A DNA stretch of 64,000 nt from Saccharospirillum alexandrii (GCF_004000275.1 NZ_RCIP01000001.1:178749-242748); one strand, 5' to 3'. Counted from the first letter of the stretch, positions 7,888-17,670 are shown. Numbers and translations: made by a program. The notes: generated by a model from the sequence alone, not told the origin.

Positions 7888-8217
7888 ATGACCGACACCC
7901 TGGCCAACATCAAAGAGCAAATCGAATCCAACCCGGTATTGCTGTATATGAAAGGCAACCCGAACCAGCCTATGTGCGGCTTTTCTGCGCAGACGGTGCA
8001 GGCCGTGATGAGCTGCGGCAAGAAGTTTGCCTATGTTGATGTGCTGTCCAATCCGGATATCCGTGCCGAATTGCCGAAATACGCCAACTGGCCGACCTTT
8101 CCGCAACTCTGGGTCAACGGTGAGCTGGTTGGTGGATGTGACATCATTACCGATATGCACCAGAAGGGTGAGCTTAAATCCCTGATCGATGACGTTGTAC
8201 CCGACGAAGAAGCCTGA
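7888..8217 (+). CDS. grxD: Monothiol glutaredoxin Grx4
   Basis: A 109-residue monothiol glutaredoxin with the CGFS active site at residues 30-33 (KGNPNQPMCGFS) and the glutathione-binding stretch WPTFPQLWVNGELVGGCDI. Grx4 proteins carry a glutathione-ligated [2Fe-2S] cluster, often with BolA, and deliver or store iron-sulfur clusters in the cytoplasm. Length and sequence are those of the bacterial single-domain form. It is followed, after a small hairpin, by a MoeB/ThiF-type gene in the same direction. A TACAAT -10-like element lies at 7849-7854, but I could not find a convincing -35. Confidence 0.95.
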   Translation: MTDTLANIKEQIESNPVLLYMKGNPNQPMCGFSAQTVQAVMSCGKKFAYVDVLSNPDIRAELPKYANWPTFPQLWVNGELVGGCDIITDMHQKGELKSLIDDVVPDEEA

Positions 8218-8236
8218 TCGGCTCAGTCTGAACCGA

Positions 8237-8265
8237 CAGTGGGTGGCCGATAAGGTTACCCACTG
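8237..8265. other. Intergenic hairpin between grxD and the moeB-like gene
   Basis: CAGTGGGT (8237-8244) pairs with ACCCACTG (8258-8265). No T-run follows, so it is not a clear terminator. It may protect the grxD transcript end or mark an internal boundary of a grxD-moeB unit. Confidence 0.4.
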
Positions 8266-8288
8266 ATCTGCCTAACAAGGCCCCTGCC

Positions 8289-9056
8289 ATGACTCAGCCG
8301 CCCGAAGAACTCACCGATCACCAATTGCTGCGCTACAGCCGGCACATCCTGTTGCCACAGGTGGATATTGTGGGGCAGCAACGCATCGTAAACAGCCGCG
8401 TGCTTGTGCTCGGCGCTGGTGGATTGGGCAGCCCAATCTTGTTGTACCTTGCTGCGGCAGGCGTTGGTGAACTGCTGATTGCCGATGGCGACCGGGTTGA
8501 TGAGACCAATCTGCAACGTCAGATTGTGCACCGCACCCGGGCCGTGGGTGACAAAAAAACCTCGAGCGCCCGAGCCACGCTGGCGGAACTGAACCCCGAC
8601 GTGAAGGTTACTGAGATCGATAGCCATCTCGATGAGGCCAGCATGCTCGCCTGGGCCCGGGGCTGTGATGCCGTGGTTATTGGCACTGACAGTTTCAGCA
8701 GCCGCTATGCCGCCAACCGGGCCTGTATGGCTCTTGGTATACCGCTGATATCCGGGGCGGCGATCGGTTTATCGGGGCAACTCAGCGTCTTTGATTTTCG
8801 GCGTGAGGACAGCCCCTGCTACAGCTGCCTGTTTCCCGACGGTCAGGACGACGATGTCAGCTGCGCCACCGCAGGCGTGCTGGGGCCGGTGGTGGGTGTC
8901 GTTGGGTCAGTGCAGGCGGTTGAGACCCTGAAGATACTGGCACAGTTTGGTGACCCCCTGGTCGGAACCCTGCTGACACTGGATGCCACCGATATGAGCT
9001 GGCAGCGGTTCCAGTTTAAGCGTCAGCCTGATTGCCCGGTTTGTCAGCAACGCTAG
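8289..9056 (+). CDS. moeB: HesA/MoeB/ThiF family adenylyltransferase
   Basis: A 255-residue E1-like enzyme that adenylates the C-terminus of a small sulfur-carrier protein (MoaD or ThiS) for molybdopterin or thiazole synthesis. The ATP-binding glycine motif is VLGAGGLGSPILLYLAAAGVG (about 39-60), with DETNLQRQ at 71-78. A zinc site is formed by CYSC (177/180) and CPVC near the C-terminus. Cys192 in SCATAGVLGP corresponds to the catalytic-cysteine region. MoeB and ThiF cannot be separated from sequence alone and no other molybdopterin or thiamine gene is nearby. In many relatives a moeB lies beside prmC downstream of prfA, so the position next to grxD is a little unusual. Confidence 0.82.
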   Translation: MTQPPEELTDHQLLRYSRHILLPQVDIVGQQRIVNSRVLVLGAGGLGSPILLYLAAAGVGELLIADGDRVDETNLQRQIVHRTRAVGDKKTSSARATLAELNPDVKVTEIDSHLDEASMLAWARGCDAVVIGTDSFSSRYAANRACMALGIPLISGAAIGLSGQLSVFDFRREDSPCYSCLFPDGQDDDVSCATAGVLGPVVGVVGSVQAVETLKILAQFGDPLVGTLLTLDATDMSWQRFQFKRQPDCPVCQQR

Positions 9057-9234
9057 GGACACTGGTGCAAGCTCAGTAATAAGTTACTATTCTATGAGGC
9101 ATTACCCGGTAAATGAGGTTTCCTTCCGCCGCCGTATCGTGCGTCTGAACGCGTGGTGACCGGTTGGCATCCCCGACTTGAGCGGTCGGTGGTATTGAGT
9201 CGTTAGTCGATCGTTTCAGCGCTACAGGAGTACC

Positions 9235-9813
9235 ATGATGGACACCTTCTTTCATAATGACACCGGTTTGAGCCATCAGTTCATCGTGGCCATGCCCGAT
9301 ATGAACGACCCCTGGTTTACCGGCACCGTTTCCTACCTGTTTCAGCATGACGATGAAGGCTGCATGGGGCTGGTGATTAATCGGCTGACGTCCATGACCC
9401 TGGGCGAAGTGTTTGAATCACTCGACATCGAGTGCGATAACGCCGACTTGCTGGATCGCCCGGTGTATTCAGGCGGGCCGGTGATGCCCGAACACGGCTT
9501 TATCATTCATCGCTCCAACGAAGGCCCCTGGAGCAGTACCGTCAACAACGGTCACCTGAGCATTACCACCAGTCCGGATATTCTGCAGGCCATCGCCCGT
9601 GGCGCCGGGCCTGAAGATTATCTGGTGTGCCTGGGGTGCTCAGGCTGGTCGCCGGGTCAATTGGAAGGGGAGTTGAAGGGCAATGCCTGGCTGACTGTAC
9701 CAGGTGATCTGGCCCTGATATTTGAAGAAGGGCTGGAAACCCGTTACGACGCGGCTTTGCGCAGGCTGGGCATCGATAAAACCTTTCTCAGTGACAGTGG
9801 AGGTCAGGCCTGA
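9235..9813 (+). CDS. yqgE: YqgE/AlgH family protein
   Basis: A 192-residue cytoplasmic protein of the YqgE/AlgH family (DUF179), recognised by HQFIVAMPDMNDPWFTGTVSYL, the GLVINR motif, PVYSGGPV and LVCLGCSGWSPGQLEGEL. AlgH was linked genetically to alginate control in Pseudomonas, but its biochemical role is unsettled. Two ATGs stand in tandem (9235 and 9238). The AGGAG at 9226-9230 is better spaced for the second. In most gammaproteobacteria yqgF/ruvX follows immediately, but here azlC follows, so the usual yqgE-yqgF pair is broken. Confidence 0.9.
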   Translation: MMDTFFHNDTGLSHQFIVAMPDMNDPWFTGTVSYLFQHDDEGCMGLVINRLTSMTLGEVFESLDIECDNADLLDRPVYSGGPVMPEHGFIIHRSNEGPWSSTVNNGHLSITTSPDILQAIARGAGPEDYLVCLGCSGWSPGQLEGELKGNAWLTVPGDLALIFEEGLETRYDAALRRLGIDKTFLSDSGGQA

Positions 9814-9841
9814 AGCCTGACCATATTCCTTTACAATCGAG

Positions 9842-9894
9842 ATTGAACCCTGTTCGGCTTCAGGCTTGGCCGCTCCCGGCCAAGCTGGTTCAAT
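9842..9894. other. Nested inverted repeats before azlC
   Basis: A perfect 9-bp stem (GCTTGGCCG 9864-9872 / CGGCCAAGC 9877-9885) sits inside an 8-bp outer stem (ATTGAACC 9842-9849 / GGTTCAAT 9887-9894). No T-run follows. It could be a yqgE terminator, a leader structure or an operator for azlCD. Confidence 0.5.
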
Positions 9895-9925
9895 GCTGAA
9901 TTAATCCTTACCTTTCGGAGTTGTC

Positions 9926-10663
9926 ATGTCCACCGCCGTCTCTGTCATGCCCGGCCTCACGCTAGCGGGTATCGGGCAAGGTTTCTGGCGCCTGTTGCCG
10001 TTGTCGATGTTTGTTGTGGTGTTTGGTCTGGCGTATGGTCTTGCCGCTGTACAAACCGGCCTGACGCCGCTGCAAACGGTGTTTATGAGCTTTGCTGTCT
10101 TTGCCGGAACCGCACAGTTCGCGGCACTGGAGCTCTGGGGAGGGCAGATCCCCGTCATCCCGTTACTGGTGACCACCTTTGCCATCAACGCCCGGCACTT
10201 GCTGATGGGGGCCAGTCTGTACCCCTGGCTGAAACAGGTACCGGCAACCCAGCGATTCGGCTCAATGCTGGTGCTGTCCGATGCCAACTGGGCCATGACG
10301 CTGAACGATTGCCAGCGTGGCAAACCCAACCTCGGCTTATTAGTTGGCGGCGGGATGGCGCTTTGGGTTACCTGGATGGGCGGTACGCTGCTGGGTATGA
10401 CCTTTGGCAATCTGATCGCCAACCCGGCCCGGTTTGGGCTGGATATGGTCATGGGCTGTTTCATGCTGTCGATGGTGTTTGGCGGCCGCAAAAGTCTGCG
10501 CATGGTGCTGGCCTGGTGTGTGGCGGCGTTGACGGCCTGGCTGGCCTACCGGTATTTGCCTGAAAACACCCATGTCGTCGTGGGCGCCATTGGGGGAGGT
10601 CTGGTAGGGTTATTCTGGATGGAGAAACCAGCAGAACCCAAGGCCGGGAGGGCAGACAAATGA
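9926..10663 (+). CDS. azlC: AzlC family branched-chain amino acid exporter, large subunit
   Basis: A 245-residue inner-membrane protein with about six to eight hydrophobic helices and the AzlC signatures FGLAYGLAAVQTGLTP, FAVFAGTAQFAALELWG and FAINARHLLMGASLYPWL. AzlC with its small partner AzlD (YgaZH in E. coli) exports branched-chain or other hydrophobic amino acids. The ATG follows CGGAG. Its stop overlaps the azlD start by four bases (ATGA), the standard coupled arrangement. The nested hairpin at 9842-9894 lies in its leader. No Lrp-type regulator gene is adjacent. Confidence 0.92.
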   Translation: MSTAVSVMPGLTLAGIGQGFWRLLPLSMFVVVFGLAYGLAAVQTGLTPLQTVFMSFAVFAGTAQFAALELWGGQIPVIPLLVTTFAINARHLLMGASLYPWLKQVPATQRFGSMLVLSDANWAMTLNDCQRGKPNLGLLVGGGMALWVTWMGGTLLGMTFGNLIANPARFGLDMVMGCFMLSMVFGGRKSLRMVLAWCVAALTAWLAYRYLPENTHVVVGAIGGGLVGLFWMEKPAEPKAGRADK

Positions 10664-10968
10664 TGGCAACCGACGGTCTGAACGGTCTCTTGGTCATTTG
10701 TCTGATGGGCGCAGTGACGTTGCTGACTCGCTTCGGCGGGGTGTTGGTGATGTCGGTGGTTCCGATCAATCAGCGTGTTGAAAGTTTCATTAATGCCATG
10801 TCGGGTTCGGTGCTTATCGCCATTCTGGTGCCTGTGGCCGTAGAGGGGGATATGGCGGCGAGAATGGCGCTACTGGCGACAGCAGCAGTGATGCTGGCCG
10901 TGCGTCGGCCCATGCCAGCCATAGCAGCCGGCATTTCGGTAGCTGCCGGTTGGCGCTACCTGATGTGA
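10660..10968 (+). CDS. azlD: AzlD family transporter small subunit
   Basis: A 102-residue membrane protein with three to four hydrophobic helices. It contains GAVTLLTRFGGV and the later AVRRPMPAIAAGISVAAGWR, typical of AzlD/YgaH. It acts with AzlC as the small subunit of an amino acid exporter. Translation is coupled to azlC through an ATGA overlap, and the gene ends 12 bases before the convergent hydrolase gene. Confidence 0.9.
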   Translation: MMATDGLNGLLVICLMGAVTLLTRFGGVLVMSVVPINQRVESFINAMSGSVLIAILVPVAVEGDMAARMALLATAAVMLAVRRPMPAIAAGISVAAGWRYLM

Positions 10969-10980
10969 CGGTGTTTCCAT

Positions 10981-11904
10981 TCAACCGAGGTGGGTGTTGA
11001 AAAACGCCAGGGTCCGTTCCCAGGCCAGCTCGGCGGCCGCTTCGTCGTAACGGGCGGTCGAATCGTTGTGGAAACCGTGGTTGGTTTGCGGGTAGATGTG
11101 TGCGGTGTAGTCGACACCGTTTTCTTTCAGGGTGGCTTCATAATCCGGCCAGGTTGCATTAACCCGGTTGTCCAGTTCGGCAAATTGCAGCATCAGCGGG
11201 GCCTGTACCTGGTCTCGGATGTCTGCAGCGGCCGGGGTACCGTAAAACGGGACGCCGGCGTTTAACTGCTCTGGCATGCTTGCAGCCAGCATGTTCACAA
11301 TATAGCCGCCATAGCAAAAGCCCACTGCACCGAGCTTACCAGTCGACGTTTCATGATTCTTCAAAAACTCCGCGGCGGCCATGAAGTCGGCTTCCATCTT
11401 GGCTGAGTCCAGCGACCCTTGCATGCTGCGGCCTTCATCGTCGTAGCCGGGGTAACCGCCGAGCGGGTAGAGTGCATCCGGTGCGAAGGCAATATAACCC
11501 GCTTTGGCCAGTCGCCGGGCCACGTCTTCAATATAGGGGTTAAGCCCGCGATTTTCGTGAACGACCAGTACGACCGGTGCCCGGCTTTCAAGGTTGGTGG
11601 GCACCACCAGATACCCCTGGCCTTCGCCGTGACCCCGGGGCGAGGGAAACCTGGTATAGGTGGCCTTGATGTCCGGGTCATTGAAGGACACCTGCTCGGC
11701 TTCGGCGTAATTGGGCGTCAGTGCGGCCGTCAGCGTGCCCATGGCAATGCCGGTGGCCGACAATGACATCAGCCGGTTCATAAAGGTGCGACGGTCGATC
11801 AGGCCATGGGCGTACTCGTCGTACCACTCGAAGGCTTGCTGCGGAATGGGTAGATGCGGTTGGGCTGGGGTCGTTGCTAATGCAGGTGCGGGTGTATGTG
11901 TCAT
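10981..11904 (-). CDS. Dienelactone hydrolase family protein with twin-arginine motif
   Basis: A 307-residue alpha/beta hydrolase. The catalytic cysteine is in GFCYGG, and the triad partners are the aspartate in AELDNRVN and the histidine in TNHGFHND. About 36 residues precede DRRTFMNRLMSLSATGIAMG (Arg38-Arg39), which fits a twin-arginine motif followed by a hydrophobic stretch. This matches the YghX-like carboxymethylenebutenolidase group, in which such an internally placed motif is common. The start at 11904 follows GGGAGGAGCT, far better than the upstream GTG at 11964. Members hydrolyse lactones or esters, but the true substrate is unknown. It converges with azlD and is followed upstream by a 640-bp gap before a chemoreceptor gene. 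Confidence 0.88.
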   Translation of the reverse strand: MTHTPAPALATTPAQPHLPIPQQAFEWYDEYAHGLIDRRTFMNRLMSLSATGIAMGTLTAALTPNYAEAEQVSFNDPDIKATYTRFPSPRGHGEGQGYLVVPTNLESRAPVVLVVHENRGLNPYIEDVARRLAKAGYIAFAPDALYPLGGYPGYDDEGRSMQGSLDSAKMEADFMAAAEFLKNHETSTGKLGAVGFCYGGYIVNMLAASMPEQLNAGVPFYGTPAAADIRDQVQAPLMLQFAELDNRVNATWPDYEATLKENGVDYTAHIYPQTNHGFHNDSTARYDEAAAELAWERTLAFFNTHLG

Positions 11905-12545
11905 GAGAGCTCCTCCCAGGAGTCGGTCAACCAATTGGTGGATGTTACGATTTCTGTCGGACAAACAGCCTTTGAACCACCATTTGCATGATCAAATTTT
12001 ATACGACACCGACACGCCAACAGATGATAGACGCCCCTCATGACCCGGCGGTATTCCAGCGTGTAAGAAGTTGGTATAGACCGCTTGCCTGCCCACCCAA
12101 TGCTCAACAGCAGCGTCTTCTAGCTACAAGTTCTTTGTTCGCTCTGGCGTAAATGGCGCTCTCACCGTTGGCTGTTCTAGCTTTGGTGAATGGATGTGAA
12201 CACCTTGTTCAAAATTATATTGAAACCGGTAGTGGTCGGGTCGCTAGTAAGGTGCGTATAGGCTGTCCCATTCTGTGTCGAAGTTTGGCGAACAATACGG
12301 GTCGTCAAATGATTGACTATCCCTTTCAGCGGTTTTTGTTGAACTGTGACGGTTTTGCCACACTGCCGGTTAAAAAGTCATCAATAGTCGTCCCTAATGG
12401 GTCACTGAAAAGAGAATGGGGCAGTCGGAGCGGCGTTCGGATACTCACAGGTAAAGATTCTATTTTGTGAGCCAGATCACGCATATGGTCCGGGTTGAAA
12501 AAAGTGCGTCGTTGGCGCAGTGCAGTAAACAATGAGGTGGTAGAA
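11905..12545. other. 641-bp intergenic region
   Basis: The gap lies between the divergent hydrolase and chemoreceptor genes. The only sizeable frames in it lack ribosome sites and recognisable protein text. It holds a CRP/Vfr-like site at 12464-12483. I saw no RNA gene or repeat. Confidence 0.5.
12464..12483. promoter_or_regulatory. CRP/Vfr-like binding site
   Basis: TGTGA-GCCAGA-TCACG (12466-12481) matches the CRP consensus TGTGA-N6-TCACA except for the last base. It is centred about 72 bp before the chemoreceptor start codon, consistent with activation of that gene by cAMP-CRP or Vfr. Found by eye, untested. Confidence 0.5.
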
Positions 12546-14234
12546 ATGGGATTGATTAAGTTGTTCTCCCAGATGTCGGTACGAAGGCGTTTGGTCATTG
12601 GGTTCGGGTTGGTTTTGGCGGTCATGCTCGCGATTACCGTGATCGGTGTGCGTAATGTACAAACCATTGATCAGGGGCTAACGGCCATCACCGATCAGAA
12701 CTCGGTGAAACAACGCTATGCCATTAATTTTCGGGGCAGTGTACACGACCGTGCTATCGCCATACGCGATGTGGTTCTGGCGCCCGATACGGCGGCTCTG
12801 AATGAAGAAATTGCGATCATCGAGCGGCTGGAGCGCTTTTATCAGGAAAGTGCAGGTCCGTTAAACCGGTTACTGAACAATGGTGGCGATGTGTCCGCCA
12901 GTGAGCGGCAACTGCTCAGCCGCATTCAAGCCGTCGAACAACGCACAGAACCGCTGATTTCAGAGGTTATTGAGTTGCGGCAGGCCGGACAGCGCGAGGC
13001 AGCCGAACAACTCATGCTGACTGAAGCCAAGCCCGCCTTCATCGACTGGCTGGCATCGATCAACGCCTTCATTGACTACCAGGAAGCGCAGAGTCAGGCC
13101 ATTACCGACGACATACGAGAAGGCGCGGCAGGCTTCACGGCCTTTATGCTGCTGCTAACCGGCTTCGCCATTCTGTTCGGGATTGTGCTGGCGATTTTGA
13201 TCGAACGCAGCCTGAAAGTCTCGCTGGGCGGGGAACCGCGTGAAGTGGCTGATATCCTGTCGAAGGTTCAGGAAGGCGATCTGAGCCAGACGATTCGTAC
13301 CTCACCGGAAGGCAGTGTGCTGCATTCGGTGCATCTGATGCAGAATCGGCTGGGTGAAGTGGTGACTAATATTGTGAATGCCTCACAGCAACTGGGTAAA
13401 GAAGCGGTGGTATTGTCGCGGGAATCCAGTGATGCCCTGACGATGGCCGAGCAGCAGGGCGAGTCGACGACCGATGCCGCCAATCGCCTGGAAACCATGC
13501 GCCAGAGTGTGCTCCATACCGCTGAATTGCTCGAAGATACCGAAGAAAACTCGTCGAAGACGGTTGAGCAGTCTGAATCCGGTCGTAGGTTGATTGCCGA
13601 GACGGCGATAGAAATTCGTAAGGTATCCGATGTGGTGCACGCGGCGGTTGATCAGATTCGTCAGCTGGAAGCCCGTACCGGCGAGATTGCCAACATAGCC
13701 GGTGTGATCAACGGTATTTCCGAGCAAACCAATTTGCTGGCACTGAATGCGGCCATCGAGGCCGCCCGCGCTGGCGAATCCGGCCGAGGTTTTGCGGTGG
13801 TAGCCGATGAAGTGCGCACCCTGGCGCAGCGCACTGGCGATGCCACCGGTCAGATCGAATCAATGCTGGGACAGATTCGTCAGGAAACCCAGGCATCGGT
13901 GACCGCCATGGAATCAACCTTGCCGCAAATCGAACATGGTTTGTCACTCAGTGAATCGTCCAATGAGGTGCTGACAACCATCGATAATCAGGCGAATGAT
14001 TCGCTGAAAAAAGTTCGTCAGATTGTCGAAGTGATTCGCGTGCAGGTTGGTGACATCAATGAGTTGGTCGCGTCGATGGAAGGCGTTACCGAGAGTTCGG
14101 GTAAATCGATTACCGCCCTGAAGGCGAATCAGAATGCGGTTAACACCCTGAACCGGCTGGCGGGCGATCTGGAAGGCGAAGTCGAGGTTTTTCAGGTGCC
14201 GATGGACAACCGGTCGGTTAAAAAGTCGCGATAG
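12546..14234 (+). CDS. Methyl-accepting chemotaxis protein
   Basis: A 562-residue chemoreceptor. A first membrane helix (about 16-36) is followed by a periplasmic four-helix-type sensor domain that includes [16 protein letters not shown] second helix is at about 195-220, then a HAMP-like linker and the cytoplasmic signalling hairpin, whose tip reads [21 protein letters not shown]. The start at 12546 follows GAGGTGG by five bases, and an upstream in-frame TTG at 12495 is less likely. Ligand unknown. A CRP-like site upstream hints at catabolite control. The gene ends at a strong bidirectional terminator. No che genes are in the window. Confidence 0.93.
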   Translation: MGLIKLFSQMSVRRRLVIGFGLVLAVMLAITVIGVRNVQTIDQGLTAITDQNSVKQRYAINFRGSVHDRAIAIRDVVLAPDTAALNEEIAIIERLERFYQESAGPLNRLLNNGGDVSASERQLLSRIQAVEQRTEPLISEVIELRQAGQREAAEQLMLTEAKPAFIDWLASINAFIDYQEAQSQAITDDIREGAAGFTAFMLLLTGFAILFGIVLAILIERSLKVSLGGEPREVADILSKVQEGDLSQTIRTSPEGSVLHSVHLMQNRLGEVVTNIVNASQQLGKEAVVLSRESSDALTMAEQQGESTTDAANRLETMRQSVLHTAELLEDTEENSSKTVEQSESGRRLIAETAIEIRKVSDVVHAAVDQIRQLEARTGEIANIAGVINGISEQTNLLALNAAIEAARAGESGRGFAVVADEVRTLAQRTGDATGQIESMLGQIRQETQASVTAMESTLPQIEHGLSLSESSNEVLTTIDNQANDSLKKVRQIVEVIRVQVGDINELVASMEGVTESSGKSITALKANQNAVNTLNRLAGDLEGEVEVFQVPMDNRSVKKSR

Positions 14235-14250
14235 AGCGATAGTACCTAAG

Positions 14251-14290
14251 AAAAAAAGCGGCTGTCCGAGAGGGCAGCCGCTTTTTTTTT
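14251..14290. terminator. Bidirectional Rho-independent terminator
   Basis: An A-run (14251-14257), the stem GCGGCTGTCC/GGGCAGCCGC with loop GAGA, and a run of nine Ts (14282-14290) can terminate transcription from both sides. It serves the chemoreceptor gene on the plus strand and the serine hydrolase gene on the minus strand. Confidence 0.92.
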
Positions 14291-14300
14291 GGATAGCCAC

Positions 14301-15332
14301 TTAAGAATCACGAACCGCAGGCACAACCTGTTGACTGACCAGGCGATGCAACTGGTCGCGATAACCGCTGCGGCCTGACGGTTCGTTTTCCTCGGAAGTG
14401 ATGGCGATGGTCAGCTCAAGCTCGGGCAAGACATAGATCATTTGACCACCGTACCCCCAGCCATAGTAACCATCGACGCCAGAAAAGGTTTGCATAAACC
14501 ACCCATAACCGTAACCACCGCCATGAAATCGGGACCGGGTACGTCGTTCCCAGCTTGCGTCAATCCAGTCTTGCGACAGCAGTTGCTCGCCGCCTTCCGT
14601 CTGCCCGTTCCGGCGAAAGAGTTCACCCAGTGCCAGCAGGGATTCCGGGGTCATGCCTACCTGGTTGCCACCCATGGGAATGCCCTGGGGGTCTTTCAGC
14701 CAGCTGTCTACGCGTATACCAGCGGGCGCGAGCCAGCGGTTGGCCAGGCTGTGAGTGGACTCTCCGGCTTCTCGCATCAGTACGGCCGACAACAGGTGGG
14801 TACTGCCGGTGGAGTATTGCATGTCGCCCCCGGGTTCTTCCTCGAACGGGCGGGCGAGAGCATTTTTCACCCAGTTATCGCTGACGACCCAGGCGCCGTA
14901 GTTGCGCCCGGAGGTTCGTTCCAGCCCGGCCTGCATCGACAGCAAATGGCCAATGGTAATGTCATTTATCCGCGGGTCGGGGTTCTCTGGAAGCTGGTCT
15001 TGCAGCAGGGGCGCGATGGGTTGATCAACGCCGTCGAGAATGCCCTTGTCGATGGCTATGCCGACCAACGTAGCGACCAGTGTCTTTGACGCTGACTTGA
15101 TGTTGGTGGAGGCTGACAGGCTGGCCCCGTTGTAAGCCTCGGCCCAGATGATCTCGCCCTGATGGGCGATATGGATGGTTTTCAGGGTGGCTAACGATCC
15201 GGTTGCCGATTGCAGCCCGGATCTGAGTGCCGCGCTGTCGACCGCAAAAACCGGTGCGGATGCCAGCAGTGTGATGGTCAGAGTTGTCAGAGCGCGGGCC
15301 GGAACAGGTGCTCCGAACGACAGTAATTGCAT
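14301..15332 (-). CDS. Serine hydrolase, beta-lactamase/penicillin-binding fold
   Basis: A 343-residue exported protein of the class C beta-lactamase-related (AmpC/EstB) family. A signal peptide covers residues 1-30 (cleavage after PVFA). The SxxK motif is S80-A-S-K83 and the second motif is Y173-S-T. The third box reads WGYGGQM, close to the HxG/KTG position. Such proteins are usually esterases or peptidases rather than true beta-lactamases. The substrate is not predictable here. The start at 15332 follows AGGAAGG closely; an upstream start at 15374 is weaker. It shares a terminator with the convergent chemoreceptor gene, and the second chemoreceptor gene lies 79 bp upstream in the same direction. 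Confidence 0.85.
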   Translation of the reverse strand: MQLLSFGAPVPARALTTLTITLLASAPVFAVDSAALRSGLQSATGSLATLKTIHIAHQGEIIWAEAYNGASLSASTNIKSASKTLVATLVGIAIDKGILDGVDQPIAPLLQDQLPENPDPRINDITIGHLLSMQAGLERTSGRNYGAWVVSDNWVKNALARPFEEEPGGDMQYSTGSTHLLSAVLMREAGESTHSLANRWLAPAGIRVDSWLKDPQGIPMGGNQVGMTPESLLALGELFRRNGQTEGGEQLLSQDWIDASWERRTRSRFHGGGYGYGWFMQTFSGVDGYYGWGYGGQMIYVLPELELTIAITSEENEPSGRSGYRDQLHRLVSQQVVPAVRDS

Positions 15333-15411
15333 GCAGCCTTCCTGTGAAACGTGGCTCGTTGATACGCACACCACGCCGGCTTTGGTTCAGTCGCTCCGGC
15401 GTGTGCGTTGA

Positions 15412-17415
15412 TCAGGTTAACTGAAACCGGCCCACCAGTGCGGTTTGGTTTCGGGCCAGTTCGCGCAGTTGCTGGCTGTTGCTGGCCGCCTGGCGGGCCG
15501 TTTCAGCCAGGGATTCCGCCATATCGGAAATATGCACCACGTTTTCAGTGACTTCACGGGCCACGGCACTTTGCTCTTCCGACGCCGTCGCGATCGAATG
15601 GCTCATGTCGTTGATGTCTGCCAGGCGTTTGACCATGGCCGCCAGCGAGTCGCCGGTCTGTTGTGACTGGCGGGCCGAGGCCTGCGCCAATGACTGATTG
15701 CTCGACATGATGGCTACGGCCTGTTCGGATTGCTGCTGTAACCGGTCAATCATCACGCGAATGTCGTTTGCCGACTGTTGTGACCGGGTCGCGAGCGTGC
15801 GGACCTCGTCGGCCACCACGGCGAAGCCCCGGCCCTGCTCGCCGGCCCGCGCGGCTTCAATCGCGGCATTCAGGGCCAGCAGGTTGGTTTGCTCGGCGAT
15901 GGCCTGAATGACATCGAGTATGGTAGCCACCTGCTGGCTTTCATCCCGCAGGGTCTCAATCACGGTTTTGGCGTGCGCCTGGGAGTCGTTCAATTGCCGC
16001 GCCGAGTCAATGTTTTGCGTCATGCTGGCCATGTTCTGCTCGGCCGACTCCGTCACTTCAGACACTTCGGTGCGCGTGCGCTCCGCATTGGCGGCCACTT
16101 CCTGAATGGCGCTTTCCATTTCGGTGATGGCTGTGGCCACCGACTGGGTCTGCTCCTGCTGTTGCTCGACACTGGCGCGCGTGGTTGCGCTGACTTCCGA
16201 CGTACTGGCCGACAATTCAGCCACCTGCTCGGAAGACGTCCGGATGTCGCGAATGACATCGCTGAGCCGGTCGGCCAGGGTATTCACGTTGCGGGCTATC
16301 TGTCCTATTTCGTCACTGGAGGTGTGTTTGATGCGTTCGCCCAGATGGCCCTGTGCCAACTGGTCCAGCACGGCCAGGGTTTCGGCCATGGGCTTGCGAA
16401 TAGAGCGGACGATGGAAAACCCGATGAGCACCGATATGACCAGCGCCATCACCAGCAAGCCCAGGGTGATGGCAATGGCCCGGGTTGCCATGGCATTGCC
16501 TTCCTGGGTGGCCCGCGCCGACACACTGCGCGTCGCGCCGACCAGACTGTCCAGTGCTGTGAGGTTGGAATCCATGGTGTCGTTCAGTTCAAGCAGAACC
16601 AGGGTGCTTTGCTCGTTCAGTTCAACATAGCGCTTGTGGCTTTGAAACAACCCCGATTCGCCGGCAATGGCGGTGCGCAACAGATCGATATAGTCATTGG
16701 TGTCGGCGGCATAGCGGGTAAAATTCGATTCGATCGATTCCGCCTTGGCGTTCAGCTGTTCCAGAGTTGTGGTTAACTGGGACTCGATTTCGCCCATGCG
16801 TTCGGACGAATTGATGGCCAGCGCCCGCTGCAAATAAGCCTGAGCGCCCTCAGCCTGGGCAATGATGTAATCGATTTCCCATTGCAGACCCGAATCCCCC
16901 TGAGCAGTGGCCCTGGAACCAATGGCGTTCAGATCCCCGGTAAAGAATATCCATTCATCGTCAAATTGCTGGGCTTGCTCCAGAGCATTCAGGCGGGTCT
17001 GCACCCGCTGATTCTGCAGCGCCAGATGGTTGGCGCCGGTTGCGAAGAGCGAGTCAGCCAGGGGCTGGCTGGCAGCCAGTTGATCACGAATGTCCGGATA
17101 GGCTTCGAGCCGTTGCATCAGGCTCTGAAACAGGCTGTCGTAGCCGCTGCGCGCGTCACTGAACTGGGCCTCCAGCAGGGTTCGGCGCTCTGCATCGTCG
17201 GCATTGGCGTGCAGGATGACCGCCCGGTTCGCCTCCTGAAGGGTGTTACGCAGCCGGTTGGTATCATCCAGCAAGGGGCCCAACTGACCTGACGTCAGCT
17301 CCAGTTGTCCGGCAAGACGGTTTTCAACGACCAGCGAGTAGAGCGTAATCATCGAAAACAAGATCAGCAGAGTGGTAAAACCGGCAATAACCCGGGCAAT
17401 CAGGGACAGCTTCAT
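15412..17415 (-). CDS. Methyl-accepting chemotaxis protein with HAMP domain
   Basis: A 667-residue chemoreceptor. A membrane helix at about 8-30 leads into a large, mostly helical periplasmic domain (about 31-310), then a second helix near 312-337 ([21 protein letters not shown]). The HAMP domain follows ([25 protein letters not shown] is its start). The signalling hairpin has its tip at [22 protein letters not shown]. The helical sensor region suggests a HBM/PAS-free, four-helix or double-bundle type. Ligand unknown. The gene has its own gap of about 250 bp upstream from gatB, with no clear SD sequence before the ATG. Confidence 0.93.
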   Translation of the reverse strand: MKLSLIARVIAGFTTLLILFSMITLYSLVVENRLAGQLELTSGQLGPLLDDTNRLRNTLQEANRAVILHANADDAERRTLLEAQFSDARSGYDSLFQSLMQRLEAYPDIRDQLAASQPLADSLFATGANHLALQNQRVQTRLNALEQAQQFDDEWIFFTGDLNAIGSRATAQGDSGLQWEIDYIIAQAEGAQAYLQRALAINSSERMGEIESQLTTTLEQLNAKAESIESNFTRYAADTNDYIDLLRTAIAGESGLFQSHKRYVELNEQSTLVLLELNDTMDSNLTALDSLVGATRSVSARATQEGNAMATRAIAITLGLLVMALVISVLIGFSIVRSIRKPMAETLAVLDQLAQGHLGERIKHTSSDEIGQIARNVNTLADRLSDVIRDIRTSSEQVAELSASTSEVSATTRASVEQQQEQTQSVATAITEMESAIQEVAANAERTRTEVSEVTESAEQNMASMTQNIDSARQLNDSQAHAKTVIETLRDESQQVATILDVIQAIAEQTNLLALNAAIEAARAGEQGRGFAVVADEVRTLATRSQQSANDIRVMIDRLQQQSEQAVAIMSSNQSLAQASARQSQQTGDSLAAMVKRLADINDMSHSIATASEEQSAVAREVTENVVHISDMAESLAETARQAASNSQQLRELARNQTALVGRFQLT

Positions 17416-17620
17416 AGTGTTGATCCAAAACCTGATAGGGCCGGCCGTGACCGGGCACCGATGAACGTGTGAGAACTGTGATTATGCCGTTATTTGATCG
17501 ATCGGTCAGTTATTGTTCTGTGACAATTTTGTTGACCGGGTACTGAAGGCTATCGGCCAGGCCGCGCGAGGGTTTAGGGGCGATGGGCATTGTGAGGATC
17601 GCATGGAGAGGGTGTTGATC

Positions 17621-17661
17621 AGAAAATACGCCGGATCAATCCCCAGACGGGTTGATCCGGC
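17621..17661 (-). terminator. Terminator after gatB
   Basis: On the minus strand GCCGGATCAA pairs with TTGATCCGGC (plus-strand 17630-17639 and 17652-17661) and is followed by GTATTTTCT. The perfect 10-bp stem lies ten bases after the gatB stop. Confidence 0.7.
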
Positions 17662-17670
17662 GCTGGCCGA

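Noticed and set aside
12153-12470. A 105-codon plus-strand frame in the gap before the first chemoreceptor
   Set aside because: No SD, no recognisable family, and it overlaps an equally long frame on the other strand; treated as non-coding.
14301-15332. Considered as an antibiotic-resistance beta-lactamase
   Set aside because: It has SxxK and YxT motifs but lacks the class-defining third motif and wider sequence of AmpC; an esterase or peptidase role is more likely.
15889-16776. A 295-codon open frame on the plus strand inside the second chemoreceptor gene
   Set aside because: Antisense shadow of a clear chemoreceptor; its sequence is histidine- and glycine-rich in the manner of reverse-complement frames.
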